DNA from: BACL11 sp945865535
Lineage (GTDB): Bacteria > Bacteroidota > Bacteroidia > Flavobacteriales > BACL11
NCBI GenBank assembly: GCA_947502765.1
Contig: CANNBA010000012.1
Location: 17,345 to 81,344 of the forward strand
DNA: 64,000 nucleotides
Reading direction: 5' to 3'
A program made the position numbers and the translations under genes. The notes beneath the pieces were generated by a model that was not told the DNA's origin, made no database searches, and was given only the letters and a program-made list of their open reading frames with translations. Of this stretch, positions 36,914 through 46,441 are shown piece by piece (the first letter of the stretch is position 1; each line of letters opens with the position of its first letter).

Positions 36914-39868
36914 TTAAGCTTTATTTCTAATTTTTGTTTGATAAAATACAGATGGATCTGTATTTAAGTGTTCTAATAATTTGTAAGCTCTTGGATCTTT
37001 CTTAAGAGCTTGAACTTGATGCGAATTATCATTTACATCACCAAATACAATGGCATTAGTAGGACAAGCTGAAGAGCAAGCTGTTTGAGCATCTTCATCT
37101 CTAACAGTTTTTCCTGCTCTTTTAGCATCTAACTTAATCTCTTGTATTTTTTGAATACACATACTGCATTTTTCAATAACTCCTCTAGAACGAACTACAA
37201 CATCAGGATTCAACACCATCTTTCCATAGTCATCATTCATATTAAAATCAAACTTATCATTTTCAGAATATTGGAACCAATTGAATCTTCTTACTTTATA
37301 AGGGCAGTTGTTTGCACAATATCTGGTACCTACACATCTATTATAAGCCATATGATTTTGTCCTTCAGCGCTATGAGATGTTGCCGCAACAGGGCATACA
37401 GTTTCACATGGGGCATGATTACAATGTTGACACATCACTGGTTGGAAAGCAACCTCAGGATTTGCTGATGGCTCTTCCATTTCAGAATACATGTCAATAG
37501 CAGAAATTTTTTCTTTTGCTGATAATTCTTTGGTCATATCAGAAGAAAAATAACGATCAATTCTAAGCCAATGCATATCTCTTGATTTTCGTACTTCTGC
37601 TTTTCCTACAACTGGCACATTGTTTTCTGCATGACAAGAAATAACGCATGCGGAACAACCAATACAAGAAGTTAAATCAATAGACATATTCCAAAAATGA
37701 CCTGTTGAGTGATCATGCTCATCCCAAAGCGTAACCTTATCTGCTGGTTGCATTCCATTATGAGTGGCATATTTTTCTTGGTGATTTCCTGATTGAGGAT
37801 CTTTAATAAAATCGGCAAGGGTAGTTTCTTTAATAATTTCTCTCCCCATCATGGTGTGATGTAATTGAGTGGCAGCAAATTCATACTCACCCTCAACTAC
37901 TTGAATAGTTGCCTTACCATTTCCTAAAGTAAAAGCATTAAATCCAATTCCATTTCCACATTTTCCTGCAGCAGTTCTGCCATAACCAACAGCCATAGAA
38001 ACAGTTCCATTTGCTTGACCTGGCTGAATCATTACAGGAACATTTTTATAGCTAGTTCCATTAACAGTAAGATTGACCATATTTCCATTTAATCCACCAT
38101 TTGAAACATTCCAATTTGTAATTCCTAATTCACTAGCTGTCGCTGCTGAAATTGTTAAATAATTATCCCAACATGCTCTTGAAATTGGATCAGGGAGCTC
38201 TTGTAACCATGGATTATTTGCTTGATTTCCATCTCCCATAGAGATTTTCTCATACATCTCAAACTCAATATCTTTTTCTTTTAACAAACTAAAAGACGGA
38301 ACAGATGCCCCAAATGAAGATACATTTACAGCATTTGAGTTTCTAGTAAAATAGCCATCATGAAGCGATTTACTCCAATCAATATCAGAGTAATAATTTT
38401 GTAAATAGGTATGGTAATCTGATTGACCCATCCAAACCATCATACTTTCTTGAAATTGTCTTCCATTAAATAATGGAGCAATAGTTGGTTGCATTAAAGA
38501 ATATACTCCATTTGATGGATTTGCATCTCCCCAACTTTCTAAATAGTGATTATCTGGCAAAGCATACAGCATTTTAGCAGCTGACTCATCATTATAAAGT
38601 GATGTAGCAACTGTCAAACCAACTTTTGCAACGCCAGAATTATACTCCTTAGCATTTTGTAAAGTATAAGACGGATTTGCATTATAAGTAAATAATGCCG
38701 CAATATTTCCAGCATTCATATCTTTAATCAGCTTGGCAACCTCAGCATCATTTCCTTGTTTTAAGTAAGAAGGATTTGATAATGACATGGTATTTCCGTA
38801 ATTCCCAAGTTTATTATTAATGGCATTTACTAAAATTTGTACCTTAGCATCATTACTATTGCAAACTACAACAGATTTACCAGCTTTTTTTGCTAAATCA
38901 TTTGCCATTTTGGCAATTCGCTTATCCGCAGCACCACCATTTAATGCGCTATATAAGTTGGAAAGTAAACCCGCTTGCTCAGATGGTTTTATCTGAATTC
39001 TTTCATCTGCATTAGATCCTGTCAAACTTAAAGTTGACTCCACTTGATAATGCTTGGCCATTTTTCCATTTTTAGGATTTCTAGCGCCAGCATACTCAGT
39101 AGCATAATCAACATTCAGCCAATTACCTAAAAAGTCAGCTCCAAAAGAAACAATAACCTCAGCCTTAGCAAAATTGTAAGCAGGTAAAGCTCTTAGACCA
39201 AATGAAGCCTGGTTAGCATCTAACATACCGCTATAAGAAACAGCATCCACTTGCACATGGACAACATTTCCGTAGGCAGCAGAAAAATCAGCAATTAACT
39301 TTTTAGTAGAAGGACTTATAATGGTAGAAGATAGAATGGCAATTTTACCTCCACTATTTTTTATCTCATTTAATTTTGCGATAATCTCAGCATCAGCCGT
39401 CTTCCAATCTATAGCTACTCCTTTTTTCATTGGATTTTTTAATCTTGCTGAATCATAAAGCGAAAGAACTGAAGCTTGAATTCTTGCATTAGTTGCCGAT
39501 TTATTAGCATCAATCTTAATGGGACGACCCTCTCTAGTTTTTACTAAAACAGAGGCATAATCGTGACCATCATACATAGTAGTGGCATAATAATTAGCGA
39601 TACCTGGAATAATTTCTTCTGGTTGTATTACGTAAGGAATTGATTTAATAATAGGTGCTTCACAAGCTACTAAGGTTGCTGCAGCCGTACTAAATCCTAA
39701 GAATTTTAGGAAATCTCTTCTAGAAGTTGATGTAGCAGATATTTCTTTATCGCCCAAAAATTCATCCACAGGAATTTCTTCAACAAACTCATTATGTCTT
39801 AGTTTGTCAACTAAAGAATTATCAGTTAACTCCGCTAAACCTTTCCAATATTTTTTTGCTTTTGTCAT
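36914..39868 (-). CDS. actB: Alternative Complex III Fe-S subunit ActB
   Basis: 984 residues. A Tat-type signal (TSRRDFLKFLGFSTAAATL, near 48-66) with a following cysteine precedes a molybdopterin-oxidoreductase-like domain that has lost the cofactor. The C-terminal part has four Fe-S cluster cysteine groups: CIGCSACVISC, CQHCNHAPCETVC, CVGTRYCANNC and CSMC paired with CSSAC. These carry electrons from the quinol site to the cytochromes. It starts 24 bases after actA ends. Length and motif order fit ActB of Bacteroidetes. Confidence 0.95.
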   Translation of the reverse strand: MTKAKKYWKGLAELTDNSLVDKLRHNEFVEEIPVDEFLGDKEISATSTSRRDFLKFLGFSTAAATLVACEAPIIKSIPYVIQPEEIIPGIANYYATTMYDGHDYASVLVKTREGRPIKIDANKSATNARIQASVLSLYDSARLKNPMKKGVAIDWKTADAEIIAKLNEIKNSGGKIAILSSTIISPSTKKLIADFSAAYGNVVHVQVDAVSYSGMLDANQASFGLRALPAYNFAKAEVIVSFGADFLGNWLNVDYATEYAGARNPKNGKMAKHYQVESTLSLTGSNADERIQIKPSEQAGLLSNLYSALNGGAADKRIAKMANDLAKKAGKSVVVCNSNDAKVQILVNAINNKLGNYGNTMSLSNPSYLKQGNDAEVAKLIKDMNAGNIAALFTYNANPSYTLQNAKEYNSGVAKVGLTVATSLYNDESAAKMLYALPDNHYLESWGDANPSNGVYSLMQPTIAPLFNGRQFQESMMVWMGQSDYHTYLQNYYSDIDWSKSLHDGYFTRNSNAVNVSSFGASVPSFSLLKEKDIEFEMYEKISMGDGNQANNPWLQELPDPISRACWDNYLTISAATASELGITNWNVSNGGLNGNMVNLTVNGTSYKNVPVMIQPGQANGTVSMAVGYGRTAAGKCGNGIGFNAFTLGNGKATIQVVEGEYEFAATQLHHTMMGREIIKETTLADFIKDPQSGNHQEKYATHNGMQPADKVTLWDEHDHSTGHFWNMSIDLTSCIGCSACVISCHAENNVPVVGKAEVRKSRDMHWLRIDRYFSSDMTKELSAKEKISAIDMYSEMEEPSANPEVAFQPVMCQHCNHAPCETVCPVAATSHSAEGQNHMAYNRCVGTRYCANNCPYKVRRFNWFQYSENDKFDFNMNDDYGKMVLNPDVVVRSRGVIEKCSMCIQKIQEIKLDAKRAGKTVRDEDAQTACSSACPTNAIVFGDVNDNSHQVQALKKDPRAYKLLEHLNTDPSVFYQTKIRNKA

Positions 39869-39892
39869 TTTATATAAAAATCTAAATCCTTA

Positions 39893-41104
39893 TTAATAGT
39901 GGCACTTACCGCATTCCAAGCCTCCAATTTTTTCCACAGTAATTTTTTGACCTGCATATTTTTTCTTCATTTTTTCGTGCATAACGGTATAGTACTCATT
40001 GCCTTCCATTTTAACTTCTGATTCTCTATGACATTCTATGCACCAACCCATTGTTAATTCTGAATGCTGTTTTACAACATCCATTTCCTCAATCGCCCCA
40101 TGACATTCTTGACATTCCAACTTACCCACGCTAACATGTTGCGAGTGATTAAAATAAGCCAAATCTGGTAAATTATGGATTCTCACCCACTCTATTGGTT
40201 TTTGCTCATAACCTTCAATATAGGTTCTTGACTTAGGATCATATCCTACTGCATCATAAATTTTTTGAAGTTCAGCAGTACCTGAAATAGTACCTTCTAC
40301 AATGTTTGCATGACAATTCATACATACATTTGCTGACGGAATTCCAGAATGTTTTGATGTACGAGCAGAAGTATGGCAATAATTACAATCTATAGCATTA
40401 TCGCCAGCATGTATTTTATGAGAGAATGCAATTGGCTGAGTTGGCTGATAATTAGTTGTTACTCCCACTCCCATCATTGCATCATAAACAAATTTTAACA
40501 CAATAATGGCAATAACAAAACCTAAAAAAAGTTTGTTAAAAGTTTTAGCTAAAAATAACTTAATCTGAGATTGAACAGATTCAGGTACTGTCTGTGTATC
40601 TTGGCCTAAACTTTCTTTAAGACTATTTTTTACTGATGCTAAAACAAAAATAAGAGTTAGTAAAATAAGGGCTATTATCATTAATTGAGTAGACCCTTTC
40701 ATTCCTTCATCTATAGGAGCTCCTTCTGCAGAAACAGCTGCTTTGACCTGTTCAACAGGAGGATTTTGTAAGTATACATAAAGCGCTTCAAAATCTTCAT
40801 CTGAGAAATTGAAGTTAGTCATAGCAACTTTATTATATTCTTCAAATATTGCAATTGCATCAGGATCTCCTGAGGCAATTAATTCTGACGAATTATTAAT
40901 CCACTTTTTTAACCATTCTTTATTTCTTTTTTCGGTAACACCCTTCAAACCAGGACCTATCAACTTGGTTTCTCCAATAACATGACATGCAGTACAATTT
41001 TGTTTAAAAATTTTTGCACCATCTGGCTGAGCAAAGGCAGATAATGAAATAAATGCTGCTAGAATAAATAAGATTTGATTTTTGATAGGTTTAGCTAGAA
41101 TCAT
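39893..41104 (-). CDS. actA: Alternative Complex III multihaem cytochrome ActA with fused cytochrome c
   Basis: 403 residues from the ATG at 41102-41104, which opens a signal peptide (MILAKPIKNQILFILAAFISL, then SAFAQ). The frame extends nine codons to a TTG, but that triplet is part of a -7 promoter element. Six C-x-x-C-H motifs are seen: CTACH in an N-terminal class I cytochrome c domain, then, after a membrane helix, CNYCH, CMNCH, CQECH, CIECH and CGKCH. ActA is classically pentahaem, so the first motif marks a fused monohaem cytochrome c domain. This is the first gene of the act operon. Confidence 0.93.
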   Translation of the reverse strand: MILAKPIKNQILFILAAFISLSAFAQPDGAKIFKQNCTACHVIGETKLIGPGLKGVTEKRNKEWLKKWINNSSELIASGDPDAIAIFEEYNKVAMTNFNFSDEDFEALYVYLQNPPVEQVKAAVSAEGAPIDEGMKGSTQLMIIALILLTLIFVLASVKNSLKESLGQDTQTVPESVQSQIKLFLAKTFNKLFLGFVIAIIVLKFVYDAMMGVGVTTNYQPTQPIAFSHKIHAGDNAIDCNYCHTSARTSKHSGIPSANVCMNCHANIVEGTISGTAELQKIYDAVGYDPKSRTYIEGYEQKPIEWVRIHNLPDLAYFNHSQHVSVGKLECQECHGAIEEMDVVKQHSELTMGWCIECHRESEVKMEGNEYYTVMHEKMKKKYAGQKITVEKIGGLECGKCHY

Positions 41105-41128
41105 GTTTTTAATGTTCAATTTCGGGTG

Positions 41129-41136
41129 CAAAATTA
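41129..41136 (-). promoter_or_regulatory. -7 promoter element of the actABCDEF operon
   Basis: On the minus strand this reads TAATTTTG, a match to TAnnTTTG, 24 bases before the actA ATG. A TTG lies 17 bases further upstream where the -33 element is expected. Confidence 0.72.
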
Positions 41137-41242
41137 AACTATTAAAGTGATAGCAACATGAGAAATTTTAGTGTTTTCTATAATTTATAACTAATCTAAA
41201 TAAGAGATTCTTTTATAACCATAAAAAAAGAAGTATAAGGCT

Positions 41243-41497
41243 TTATAAAGCAGATACTTCAATAACTTTTTTAACTTCTGGAACAGCATTTTTTACAACA
41301 ACTTCCACTCCATTTTTTAAAGTCATCATGCTGATATTGCAACTACTACAAGAGCCAACAAGTTTTACTTTTACTACCCAATCATCTGTTAATTCTACAA
41401 AATGGATATCCCCACCATCACTCTCTAAAAAAGGTCGAATTTCTGTAAGTGCATTTTCAATCTTAGCAATAATTTTTTTGTTTGTAATAATTCCCAT
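41243..41497 (-). CDS. NifU-like Fe-S scaffold domain protein
   Basis: 84 residues, the NifU C-terminal domain alone. Its cluster-binding C-x-x-C lies in GSCSSCNISMMTLKNGVE, and the IRPFLESDGGDIHFVEL start is a family signature. It assembles or carries Fe-S clusters in the cytoplasm. It follows the Mrp-type ATPase gene by 6 bases; the pairing with an Fe-S carrier, directly downstream of trmB and upstream of the Fe-S-rich act operon, is sensible but not proof of a dedicated role. Confidence 0.92.
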   Translation of the reverse strand: MGIITNKKIIAKIENALTEIRPFLESDGGDIHFVELTDDWVVKVKLVGSCSSCNISMMTLKNGVEVVVKNAVPEVKKVIEVSAL

Positions 41498-41503
41498 GCT
41501 ATT

Positions 41504-42628
41504 TTATTTAGTTGAGCAGCCTTTTGAATTGGTTAACTCTACAGCTTTTGTTGGTGCTAAATTAGTATTTCTCTTAGTAATTGATGCTAATATATTTTTT
41601 GTCATGCTTAATAACTCTAAAGCTATAGGAGTAGTCCCTTGCAATACAGCTGGTCTTCCTGCATCTGCAGCTTCTCTGACCGATTGAACTAAAGGAATTT
41701 GAGCTAAAAGTTCGATTTCCAATTGCTCGGCTAAACCTTTAGCTCCTTCTTTTCCAAAAATATAATATTTGTTATTTGGCAACTCCTCAGGATTAAAATA
41801 AGCCATATTCTCTACTATACCCAAAACAGGAACATTAATACTTTCCATCTGAAACATATTTACTCCTTTTCTAGCATCAGCAAGAGCAATATTTTGAGGA
41901 GTACTTACTACAACTGCTCCGGTTAAAGGAATAGATTGAACTAAAGACAAATGAATATCTCCAGTGCCAGGAGGTAAATCCACCACCAAAAAGTCAAGCT
42001 CGCCCCAATGAGTATCCCAAAGTAATTGATTTAATGCTTTTGAAGCCATAGGACCTCTCCATACTACAGCCTGTTGGCTTTGGGCAAAAAAACCTATAGA
42101 AAGTAACTTTACTCCATAACTTTCCAAGGGTTTAATTTTTGATTTTCCATCAATATTTATAGCTTCAGGAACTGCCCCTTCCAAGCCAAACATAATATGC
42201 ATAGAGGGCCCATAAATATCAGCATCTATTACCCCCACTTTATAACCTAAATCGACTAAACTAACCGCAAAATTAGCAGCTATAGTTGATTTCCCTACTC
42301 CTCCTTTACCGGAAGAAATGGCAATAATATTCTTAACCCCAGGAATAGCATTTCCTTTTATCTCAATCGTTTTTTTAGGAGCATTAACAATCAGGTTGAC
42401 TTTTACTTTTGACTTCTCAAAAGCATGATCATGTATGGCTTTAATACAGTCGACCTCAACCCTTTTTTTATATTGTAATGTTGGGATTTGAATCTCCACA
42501 TCAAGCTCCACATCAGTTCCAAAAATATGAACATTTTTAATAGCTCCACTCTCAACAATACTCTTTCCTTCATTTGGTAATGTGATATTTGATAGTGCTG
42601 CTAAAATAACTTCCTTGGTAAGTTTCAT
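41504..42628 (-). CDS. Mrp/ApbC-type Fe-S cluster carrier ATPase
   Basis: 374 residues. An N-terminal DUF59/MIP18-like domain (about 1-85) is followed by a deviant Walker A, GKGGVGKST, at about 107-115, then DADIYGPSMH and DFLVVDLPPGTGD. The C-x-x-C usual near the C-terminal cluster site of Mrp proteins is not seen; a single Cys (KGCSTK) is at the very end. It loads Fe-S clusters onto target proteins. It forms a pair with the NifU-like gene. Confidence 0.92.
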   Translation of the reverse strand: MKLTKEVILAALSNITLPNEGKSIVESGAIKNVHIFGTDVELDVEIQIPTLQYKKRVEVDCIKAIHDHAFEKSKVKVNLIVNAPKKTIEIKGNAIPGVKNIIAISSGKGGVGKSTIAANFAVSLVDLGYKVGVIDADIYGPSMHIMFGLEGAVPEAINIDGKSKIKPLESYGVKLLSIGFFAQSQQAVVWRGPMASKALNQLLWDTHWGELDFLVVDLPPGTGDIHLSLVQSIPLTGAVVVSTPQNIALADARKGVNMFQMESINVPVLGIVENMAYFNPEELPNNKYYIFGKEGAKGLAEQLEIELLAQIPLVQSVREAADAGRPAVLQGTTPIALELLSMTKNILASITKRNTNLAPTKAVELTNSKGCSTK

Positions 42629-42698
42629 TGGCTAAAATATTGGTTGTAAAGATAAATGTTTTAACTCGAGTTTTTAAAAAAGAAATTATCTTTTTATA

Positions 42699-43364
42699 TT
42701 ATTTTAATCGAAACCTCAAATAAGTAATTGGCACCCCTTTATCTAAATAAATTTGCTCGTAATGGGTTTTAATTTCCATATGCTCTCTTGGAACTACAGA
42801 TCCATACAAATCATGGGTACTATCTTCTAAAATATGTTTTTCTCCAGCAATTATACCTAGAGTAAAACCATGTAGAAATTGACTATCTGTCTTTAAATGA
42901 ATAGGAGCATTCTTGTTTAATATATTTTTATATCTTTCTAAAAAATTGGGATGAGTCAATCGTTTTGTGCCCCTTCTTTTTTTAAGTTGAGGATCAGGGA
43001 AAGTAAGCCAAATCTCATCTACTTCATTTTTTGCAAAACATTTTTCAATCCAATCAATGCGAATACGCAAGAATCCAACATTTTTTAATTCTTTTGCTAC
43101 TGTTGCAGCTGCTCCTTGCCAAATTCTTGCTCCTTTTATGTCTATTCCTAAAAAGTTTTTTTCTGGAAATTTTTCAGCTAGTCCCACACTATATTCTCCC
43201 ATTCCACATCCCAGCTCTAAAACCAATGGATTTTCATTTTTAAAAAAATTCTTTTTCCAATTTCCCTTTAAGTCATATCCTTTTTCTAACAACTGTAAAT
43301 CAGGCTGCTCGACATGAGGGAAAGTCTCCATTTGAGCAAACTTTTTTAATTTATTTTTTGCCAA
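42699..43364 (-). CDS. trmB: tRNA (guanine-N7-)-methyltransferase TrmB
   Basis: 221 residues of the class I methyltransferase fold. SAM-binding VLELGCGMGEYSVGLA lies near 48-63, FLGIDIKGARIWQGA follows, and the family motif WLTFPDPQLKKRR is at about 119-131. It methylates G46 in the tRNA variable loop. The C-terminus (YLDKGVPITYLRFRLK) is also characteristic. It stands alone, divergent from the glycosyltransferase gene with a 48-base gap. Confidence 0.95.
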   Translation of the reverse strand: MAKNKLKKFAQMETFPHVEQPDLQLLEKGYDLKGNWKKNFFKNENPLVLELGCGMGEYSVGLAEKFPEKNFLGIDIKGARIWQGAAATVAKELKNVGFLRIRIDWIEKCFAKNEVDEIWLTFPDPQLKKRRGTKRLTHPNFLERYKNILNKNAPIHLKTDSQFLHGFTLGIIAGEKHILEDSTHDLYGSVVPREHMEIKTHYEQIYLDKGVPITYLRFRLK

Positions 43365-43412
43365 AATTTTAATTTTTATACAAAAATACTTTGTTTTAAC
43401 TATTTTCGGCCT

Positions 43413-44462
43413 GTGAAAACAAAAAAACGAATTTTAATAGCCCCACTAGATTGGGGTATAGGGCACGCCACAAGATGCATCCCTATTATTAAAGCATTAA
43501 TTAATCATGATTATGAAGTAGTAATAGCTGCCGATAGTAGACCCCTGCACCTTTTAAGTGCAGAATTCCCAAAGCTAGAAATTATTCGTTTTGAAGGGTA
43601 TAACATAAAATATCCCCGCTATTTACCAATGCACATAAGCATGCTTTTGCAAGCTCCAAAACTTTTATGGAATATCAAAAAAGAAAATAGTGCCCTAAAT
43701 AGTATTGTTGAAGATTACAAAATTGATGGGGTAATTTCGGACAACCGTTTTGGACTTTACACTAGCAAAGTCCCTTGTGTATTTATTACTCATCAGCTAG
43801 AAATTCAGAGCCCTTATTTTACTAAAAAAATTCAAGGCTTTAATTATAAATACATCAATAAATTTGATGCCCTCTGGGTAATGGATGACAAAGAGAATAA
43901 TTTAGCTGGCAATTTATCTGGCCCAAATATACTGCCCAATAATACTATATATATAGGGGCTCAATCTCGGTTTGAATATCAAGACACTGAAAAAAAATAT
44001 GATTTTTTGGCACTAGTTTCAGGACCTGAACCTCAAAGAACAATATTGGAAAAGAAATTGGTAAAGGCTCTAAAAGAAAGAAAAGAAAAATCGCTTATTG
44101 TATTAGGAAAGCCTGAGTTAAGCAATACGGAACAAATAGGAAATCTCAGTATAATATCACATTTAAATGCAAGTGATTTAAATAAGGTTATTTTAGAATC
44201 AGAGCTTGTAATATGCCGTCCTGGTTATTCCACAATAATGGATTTGGCAAAACTTATGAAAAGAGCTTTCTTTATACCAACTCCAGGTCAAACAGAGCAA
44301 GAATACTTAGCCCAACTATTTCATCAAAAGAAAATCTGCTATTATCAAAATCAAGATCAATTTGATTTTGAAAAAGGAATTATGGAAAGTAAAAAATTCG
44401 CTGGCTTTTCCAAGCTAAACACTCCAAAAACTAATTGGGAAGAATTATTTAGCCTTTTCTAA
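43413..44462 (+). CDS. GT28/MurG-like glycosyltransferase of unknown acceptor
   Basis: 349 residues with a GTG start at 43413; there is no in-frame ATG near it and the second codon begins the conserved KTKKRILIAPLDWGIGHATR start. The N-terminal IAPLDWGIGHATRCIPII and the C-terminal VICRPGYSTIMDLAKLMKRA plus PTPGQTEQEYLA resemble the glycosyltransferase 28 C-terminal domain of MurG and UDP-sugar transferases. A -7-like TATTTTCG lies directly ahead, so the mRNA may be nearly leaderless. The gene overlaps the phoR-like gene tail to tail by 18 bases. Its product is cytoplasmic or membrane-peripheral. Confidence 0.78.
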   Translation: MKTKKRILIAPLDWGIGHATRCIPIIKALINHDYEVVIAADSRPLHLLSAEFPKLEIIRFEGYNIKYPRYLPMHISMLLQAPKLLWNIKKENSALNSIVEDYKIDGVISDNRFGLYTSKVPCVFITHQLEIQSPYFTKKIQGFNYKYINKFDALWVMDDKENNLAGNLSGPNILPNNTIYIGAQSRFEYQDTEKKYDFLALVSGPEPQRTILEKKLVKALKERKEKSLIVLGKPELSNTEQIGNLSIISHLNASDLNKVILESELVICRPGYSTIMDLAKLMKRAFFIPTPGQTEQEYLAQLFHQKKICYYQNQDQFDFEKGIMESKKFAGFSKLNTPKTNWEELFSLF

Positions 44463-45449
44463 AATAAAAGAGAAGGTAGAGCCTACATCTTTTGTGCTTC
44501 TTACACTAATAGTTTGGTTATGCACTTCTAGAATATGTTTAACAATTGCTAATCCAAGACCAGTGCCTCCAATCTCTCTAGATCTATTTTTATCCGCTCT
44601 ATAGAATCTTTCGAAAATTCGATTTAAAGATGCTGATTCAATTCCTATACCATTATCTGCAACTTCAATAAGGATACTTTCCTCCATATCAAATAATTGA
44701 ACTTTTGTTTTGCCTCCTTGTTTGCCATATTTGATGGAATTACTAAGAAGATTTAAAAAAACTTGCTGAATCTTATTTCGATCTCCCATTACCATTTCAG
44801 AATTAGCCTCATTATTTAATTCTAATTTTATATTCATTTGGCTAGCCTTCATCTCAAAAGCTTCAAACAATTCTTTTATAAGTTCCACTAGGTTAAATGG
44901 TCGAATATCGAGCAAATTCTCCTGGGTCTCTAAAGCTGAAATAAGCTCAAGATCTTCTACAATATTAATCATACGATCAACACTTTTATTGGCCCTTTCA
45001 AGATATTTCATATTAATCTTCTCATCATATAAACCCCCTTCAATTAAAGTTTGAACATAACCTTGAATATTAAAAATGGGCGTTTTAAGTTCGTGGGAAA
45101 CATTGCCAATGAACTCTCTTCTGAAATTTTCATCTCTTTTATAAGTATTTAGCTCCTCTTCTTTTGCATCTGCCCAATCTTCTGCTTGCTTTTCAACTTT
45201 ATTAATATCTAGTTCTAAAGCATTTGAAGCCGATTGAAACTTATAAATATTCTTATAGATTACTTTAATTCTTTCATGAAAAAAACGCTTCACTATGTAA
45301 TAAATAAGTACAATTGTAGCTAAGAAAAATACTATGAAACTGAAAATGATATTCAAATCATCATCAACTATATAGAAGATTACTAAGGCGAATGCGAAAA
45401 TCACTATGCTTAAAAATACAGCAATCTTAAAGGGAGTATTAATCCTCAC
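44445..45449 (-). CDS. phoR: Sensor histidine kinase, PhoR-like
   Basis: 334 residues. Two membrane helices (about 8-28 and 33-53) enclose almost no periplasmic loop, then a charged linker, a HisKA domain with phospho-acceptor His119 in GNVSHELKTPI, and an HATPase_c domain (NLLSNSIKYGKQG, IEVADNGIGIESASLNRIF, REIGGTGLGLAIVKH). The short loop fits a kinase that senses through another complex, as PhoR does through PstSCAB-PhoU. It overlaps the phoB-like gene by one base and lies opposite pstSCAB-phoU, which supports the name; specificity is inferred. Confidence 0.87.
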   Translation of the reverse strand: MRINTPFKIAVFLSIVIFAFALVIFYIVDDDLNIIFSFIVFFLATIVLIYYIVKRFFHERIKVIYKNIYKFQSASNALELDINKVEKQAEDWADAKEEELNTYKRDENFRREFIGNVSHELKTPIFNIQGYVQTLIEGGLYDEKINMKYLERANKSVDRMINIVEDLELISALETQENLLDIRPFNLVELIKELFEAFEMKASQMNIKLELNNEANSEMVMGDRNKIQQVFLNLLSNSIKYGKQGGKTKVQLFDMEESILIEVADNGIGIESASLNRIFERFYRADKNRSREIGGTGLGLAIVKHILEVHNQTISVRSTKDVGSTFSFILEKAK

Positions 45450-46111
45450 TATAAATCAAATTTATATCCTACTCCTTTAACAGTTTTAATATACTTATCT
45501 CCTATTTTTTCTCTTATCTTACGAACATGAACATCTATAGTTCTATCTCCCACAAAAGCATCTTTCCATATCTCAGATATGATATCTTCTCTTGTAAATA
45601 CTTTGCCAGGAATCGTCATTAAATAATACAGCAAATTAAATTCTTTTCTTGCCAAATGGATCTCCTCTTTGTTGTATAAGAGCGAGAATTTTTCTCTGTC
45701 AATCTCAATATTGCCTATTTGTATATTTTTGGTAGATCCTTTAATCATATTTCGTTTTAAAAGCGCCTTTATTCTACTAATTAATAATTTAGGTTTGATA
45801 GGTTTGGCAACATAATCATCCGCTCCGGCATCAAAGCCTGCCAACTCTGAATACTCCTCTGATCTGGCTGTTAAGAATAATATTAAGGTATTACTTATTT
45901 CAGGTATTGATCTAATCTCTTGACAAGTTGTAATTCCATCCATCTCAGGCATCATTACATCCAAAATAATTAAATCAGGCTTGTATTTTTTTGCTTTTTC
46001 TATTGCACTCTTACCATTTAATGCTGTATGTACTATAAAACCTTCTTTTTCAAGATTGTAAGACAAAAACTCTAAGATGTCTTTTTCATCATCTACAATT
46101 AATACTTTCAT
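45449..46111 (-). CDS. phoB: Response regulator, PhoB-like (OmpR family)
   Basis: 220 residues. The receiver domain is canonical: acidic pair Asp7-Asp8, phospho-acceptor Asp51 in LIILDVMMPEMDG, Thr81 and Lys103 (VAKPIKP). The C-terminal winged helix ends with RTIDVHVRKIREKIG and TVKGVGYKF. It is the first gene of the phoB-phoR pair, divergent from pstS across a 330-base regulatory gap holding 11-bp-spaced heptamer repeats. Phosphate control is inferred from that context. Confidence 0.9.
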   Translation of the reverse strand: MKVLIVDDEKDILEFLSYNLEKEGFIVHTALNGKSAIEKAKKYKPDLIILDVMMPEMDGITTCQEIRSIPEISNTLILFLTARSEEYSELAGFDAGADDYVAKPIKPKLLISRIKALLKRNMIKGSTKNIQIGNIEIDREKFSLLYNKEEIHLARKEFNLLYYLMTIPGKVFTREDIISEIWKDAFVGDRTIDVHVRKIREKIGDKYIKTVKGVGYKFDL

Positions 46112-46128
46112 ATTTAATTAATTTTGGA

Positions 46129-46136
46129 CAAAGGTA
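46129..46136 (-). promoter_or_regulatory. -7 promoter element of phoB-phoR
   Basis: On the minus strand this reads TACCTTTG (TAnnTTTG), 17 bases before the phoB ATG. The Pho-box-like repeat begins 38 bases further upstream. Confidence 0.68.
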
Positions 46137-46173
46137 ATGACTAGCAGGCAAGATAATACATCCATTTTAAAGC

Positions 46174-46213
46174 TTAACAATTAGTTAACAAATTCTTAAC
46201 TTTAACTTACTTT
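46174..46213 (+). promoter_or_regulatory. Pho-box-like array of four heptamers at 11-bp spacing
   Basis: TTAACAA at 46174, TTAACAA at 46185, TTAACTT at 46196 and TTACTTT at 46207, each pair separated by exactly four bases. Seven-base direct repeats with four-base spacers are the layout of the E. coli PHO box, though the sequence differs. It lies between phoB and pstS. Binding by the PhoB-like protein is inference. Confidence 0.65.
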
Positions 46214-46441
46214 TCCGCAATATATTTTAGAAAATTTAACCAATTAAACAAATTTAAAAATTTATTATTGGATTAAAAAATAATTTATCACTTAATAATA
46301 AAACTTAACAATTTGATAATATTAAATTGATATCTAATTAATACTGAATTAGATTTAATACAACATTTTTGTGCCAACAAAACAAGTAAGATTAATTCTA
46401 AAAGTTTTGATTAATTAATGTTTAATATAAACTTACTTTAA
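46214..46441 (+). promoter_or_regulatory. AT-rich leader and promoter region of pstSCAB-phoU
   Basis: No gene is visible here. A single TTAACAA lies at 46305-46311 and a TTAATAC at 46338. CATTTTTG at 46364-46371 is the nearest thing to a -7 element (first base off consensus), which would give a leader of about 65 bases. Nothing resembling a riboswitch was recognised. Confidence 0.45.

Noticed and set aside
46214..46441. Riboswitch or small RNA in the pstS leader
   Set aside because: The segment is AT-rich without stable stems or conserved motifs that I can recognise.
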